Assembly (NCBI GenBank): GCA_049965795.1
Contig: JBMFVW010000042.1
Location: 1-6,411 of the forward strand
Origin: Acidulodesulfobacterium_A sp049965795
GTDB taxonomy: Bacteria; SZUA-79; Acidulodesulfobacterales; Acidulodesulfobacteraceae
DNA: 6,411 bases
Direction: 5' to 3'
Shown here one piece after another: positions 5,568 through 6,411 of this stretch; within the stretch, counting starts at the first letter, position 1, and each line of letters begins with the position of its first letter. Under the pieces are notes generated by a model. That model worked only from the letters and a program-made list of their open reading frames with translations. It ran no database searches and was not told the origin of the DNA. The translations under genes were made by a program, and so were the position numbers.

Positions 5568-6411
5568 ATTTAATTTATCTATTTTGTTTTTTATTCCTCT
5601 TATTCTTATTCTTCTAATTACATGTATTTTTCCCGTAAATGCCGATGCCCGCAACAATAGCAGCGGAAATATAGGAATAGGTGAGCATACAGGGGCACAT
5701 AGCAATAATTATACTAGCAATAGAAATAGAAATACAATAGATAATTTGTATTATGTAGCAGCCGGCGATATAAAATCGTATCCGTCATTTTTGTTAAAAA
5801 ACAAAGATTATGTTTTGGGATTTGCGGCTATTCTCGGAAGCAGTTTTTTATTAGACAGGGGCATGCATGCTTATATGGTTCATCATCAAAACAATGCAGC
5901 AAGTTTTGCTTCCAATACGGTTTATCCGTTCGGAAAACCTTATTATACATTTCCTGCAGCCGGTTTATTTTCTCTTTACGGGTATTATACTAAAAACATA
6001 AAGTTAATGAATGCATCTTTTACGTCTATGGAATCAGGTTTAGCCGCAGGCGTCATAGCTGAAGCAATAAAGGTAACCGCAGGAAGGGAAAGACCTTATG
6101 GAACAAATAATCCATTTGAGTTTAAACCGTTTAATATCAAGAATAAGTACAACTCGTTTCCATCCGGAGATGCCACTATAGCATGGTCTATGGTTACCCC
6201 TTATGCCGTTTACTACAAACAGCCTCTTCTATATCTCATACCGGCTGCAGTGGATGCAGAACGCGTTTATAAAAACAAGCACTGGTTATCTGATACCGTT
6301 ATGGGTTCTGCTATAGGTTTTTCGATAGGTTATCTTTTTAGCAATAATCACATATCTAAAGATATTACGTTTAATTCAAGCGGGAATAATATTCTTATAA
6401 ATGTGAAATTT
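5545..6411 (+). CDS. PAP2-superfamily phosphatase (3' end outside the window)
   Basis: 289 codons are open to the window edge with no stop. The family (type 2 phosphatidic acid phosphatase) hydrolyses lipid phosphates or pyrophosphates at a membrane, including undecaprenyl pyrophosphate in some members. Motif 1 KX6RP is intact (K176 to R183-P184). Motif 2 reads SFPSGDA at 204-210, so the usual PSGH histidine is Asp209. Motif 3 is ERVYKNKHWLSD (R240, H246, D250), with Glu in place of the usual Ser. A signal peptide or anchor helix spans about 10-30 after a basic MSNRARVR start, followed by an Asn/Ser/Arg-rich linker at about 37-66. Several hydrophobic helices follow (e.g. about 90-103, 135-147, 252-265). 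The operon position suggests a role in polymer synthesis or carrier recycling (inference). The start at 5545 is supported by GGGAG and the signal sequence; it overlaps the upstream gene by 23 bases. Confidence 0.85.
   Translation, partial: MSNRARVRFNLSILFFIPLILILLITCIFPVNADARNNSSGNIGIGEHTGAHSNNYTSNRNRNTIDNLYYVAAGDIKSYPSFLLKNKDYVLGFAAILGSSFLLDRGMHAYMVHHQNNAASFASNTVYPFGKPYYTFPAAGLFSLYGYYTKNIKLMNASFTSMESGLAAGVIAEAIKVTAGRERPYGTNNPFEFKPFNIKNKYNSFPSGDATIAWSMVTPYAVYYKQPLLYLIPAAVDAERVYKNKHWLSDTVMGSAIGFSIGYLFSNNHISKDITFNSSGNNILINVKF

Noticed and set aside
5614..5625. Lipobox in the PAP2 signal sequence (LITC)
   Set aside because: Thr at the position before Cys is not a usual lipobox residue, and the hydrophobic helix continues past the Cys.

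Overview
The window reads as part of a polysaccharide (exopolysaccharide or capsule) export operon from a low-GC Gram-negative bacterium. The outer-membrane side is inferred from a polysaccharide-export/SLBB (OPX) protein, a Wzz-type inner-membrane co-polymerase and several Sec signal peptides. A run of exactly 100 N marks a scaffolded draft or metagenomic assembly. The sequence alone does not name the organism. The long SLBB protein resembles those I associate with Deltaproteobacteria-like lineages, but this is only an impression.

Layout, all on the + strand. Positions 1-113 hold the last 36 codons of an unidentified gene. Positions 114-528 are a very AT-rich intergenic region with a good sigma70-type promoter (440-468) and a Shine-Dalgarno ahead of the first operon gene. 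Five tightly packed genes follow. (1) A six-SLBB OPX protein at 529-3157 is interrupted by the N run. (2) A Wzz-like polysaccharide co-polymerase at 3157-4188 starts on the last base of the previous stop codon. (3) A small secreted protein with two SLBB-like domains lies at 4198-5013. (4) A small IpgF/VirB1-type lytic transglycosylase lies at 5025-5567. (5) A PAP2-superfamily phosphatase begins at 5545, overlaps gene 4 by 23 bases and runs off the window end without a stop.

The main correction to a naive reading concerns the N gap. Its two flanks carry the same 36 bases (2083-2118 and 2219-2254). Merging them removes 136 bases and joins the two apparent half-genes in frame as one 830-residue protein, so the gap is most likely an unmerged contig overlap with no missing sequence.

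Working model (inference): the co-polymerase controls chain length at the inner membrane. The transglycosylase opens peptidoglycan for the envelope-spanning channel. The SLBB proteins form or cap the periplasmic/outer-membrane conduit. The PAP2 enzyme dephosphorylates a lipid phosphate, possibly the undecaprenyl carrier. No glycosyltransferases, Wzx/Wzy or tyrosine kinase are visible here, so the rest of the locus should lie outside. The most unusual points are a PAP2 motif reading PSGD instead of PSGH, and a third gene that looks like a diverged copy of the C-terminal part of the first.
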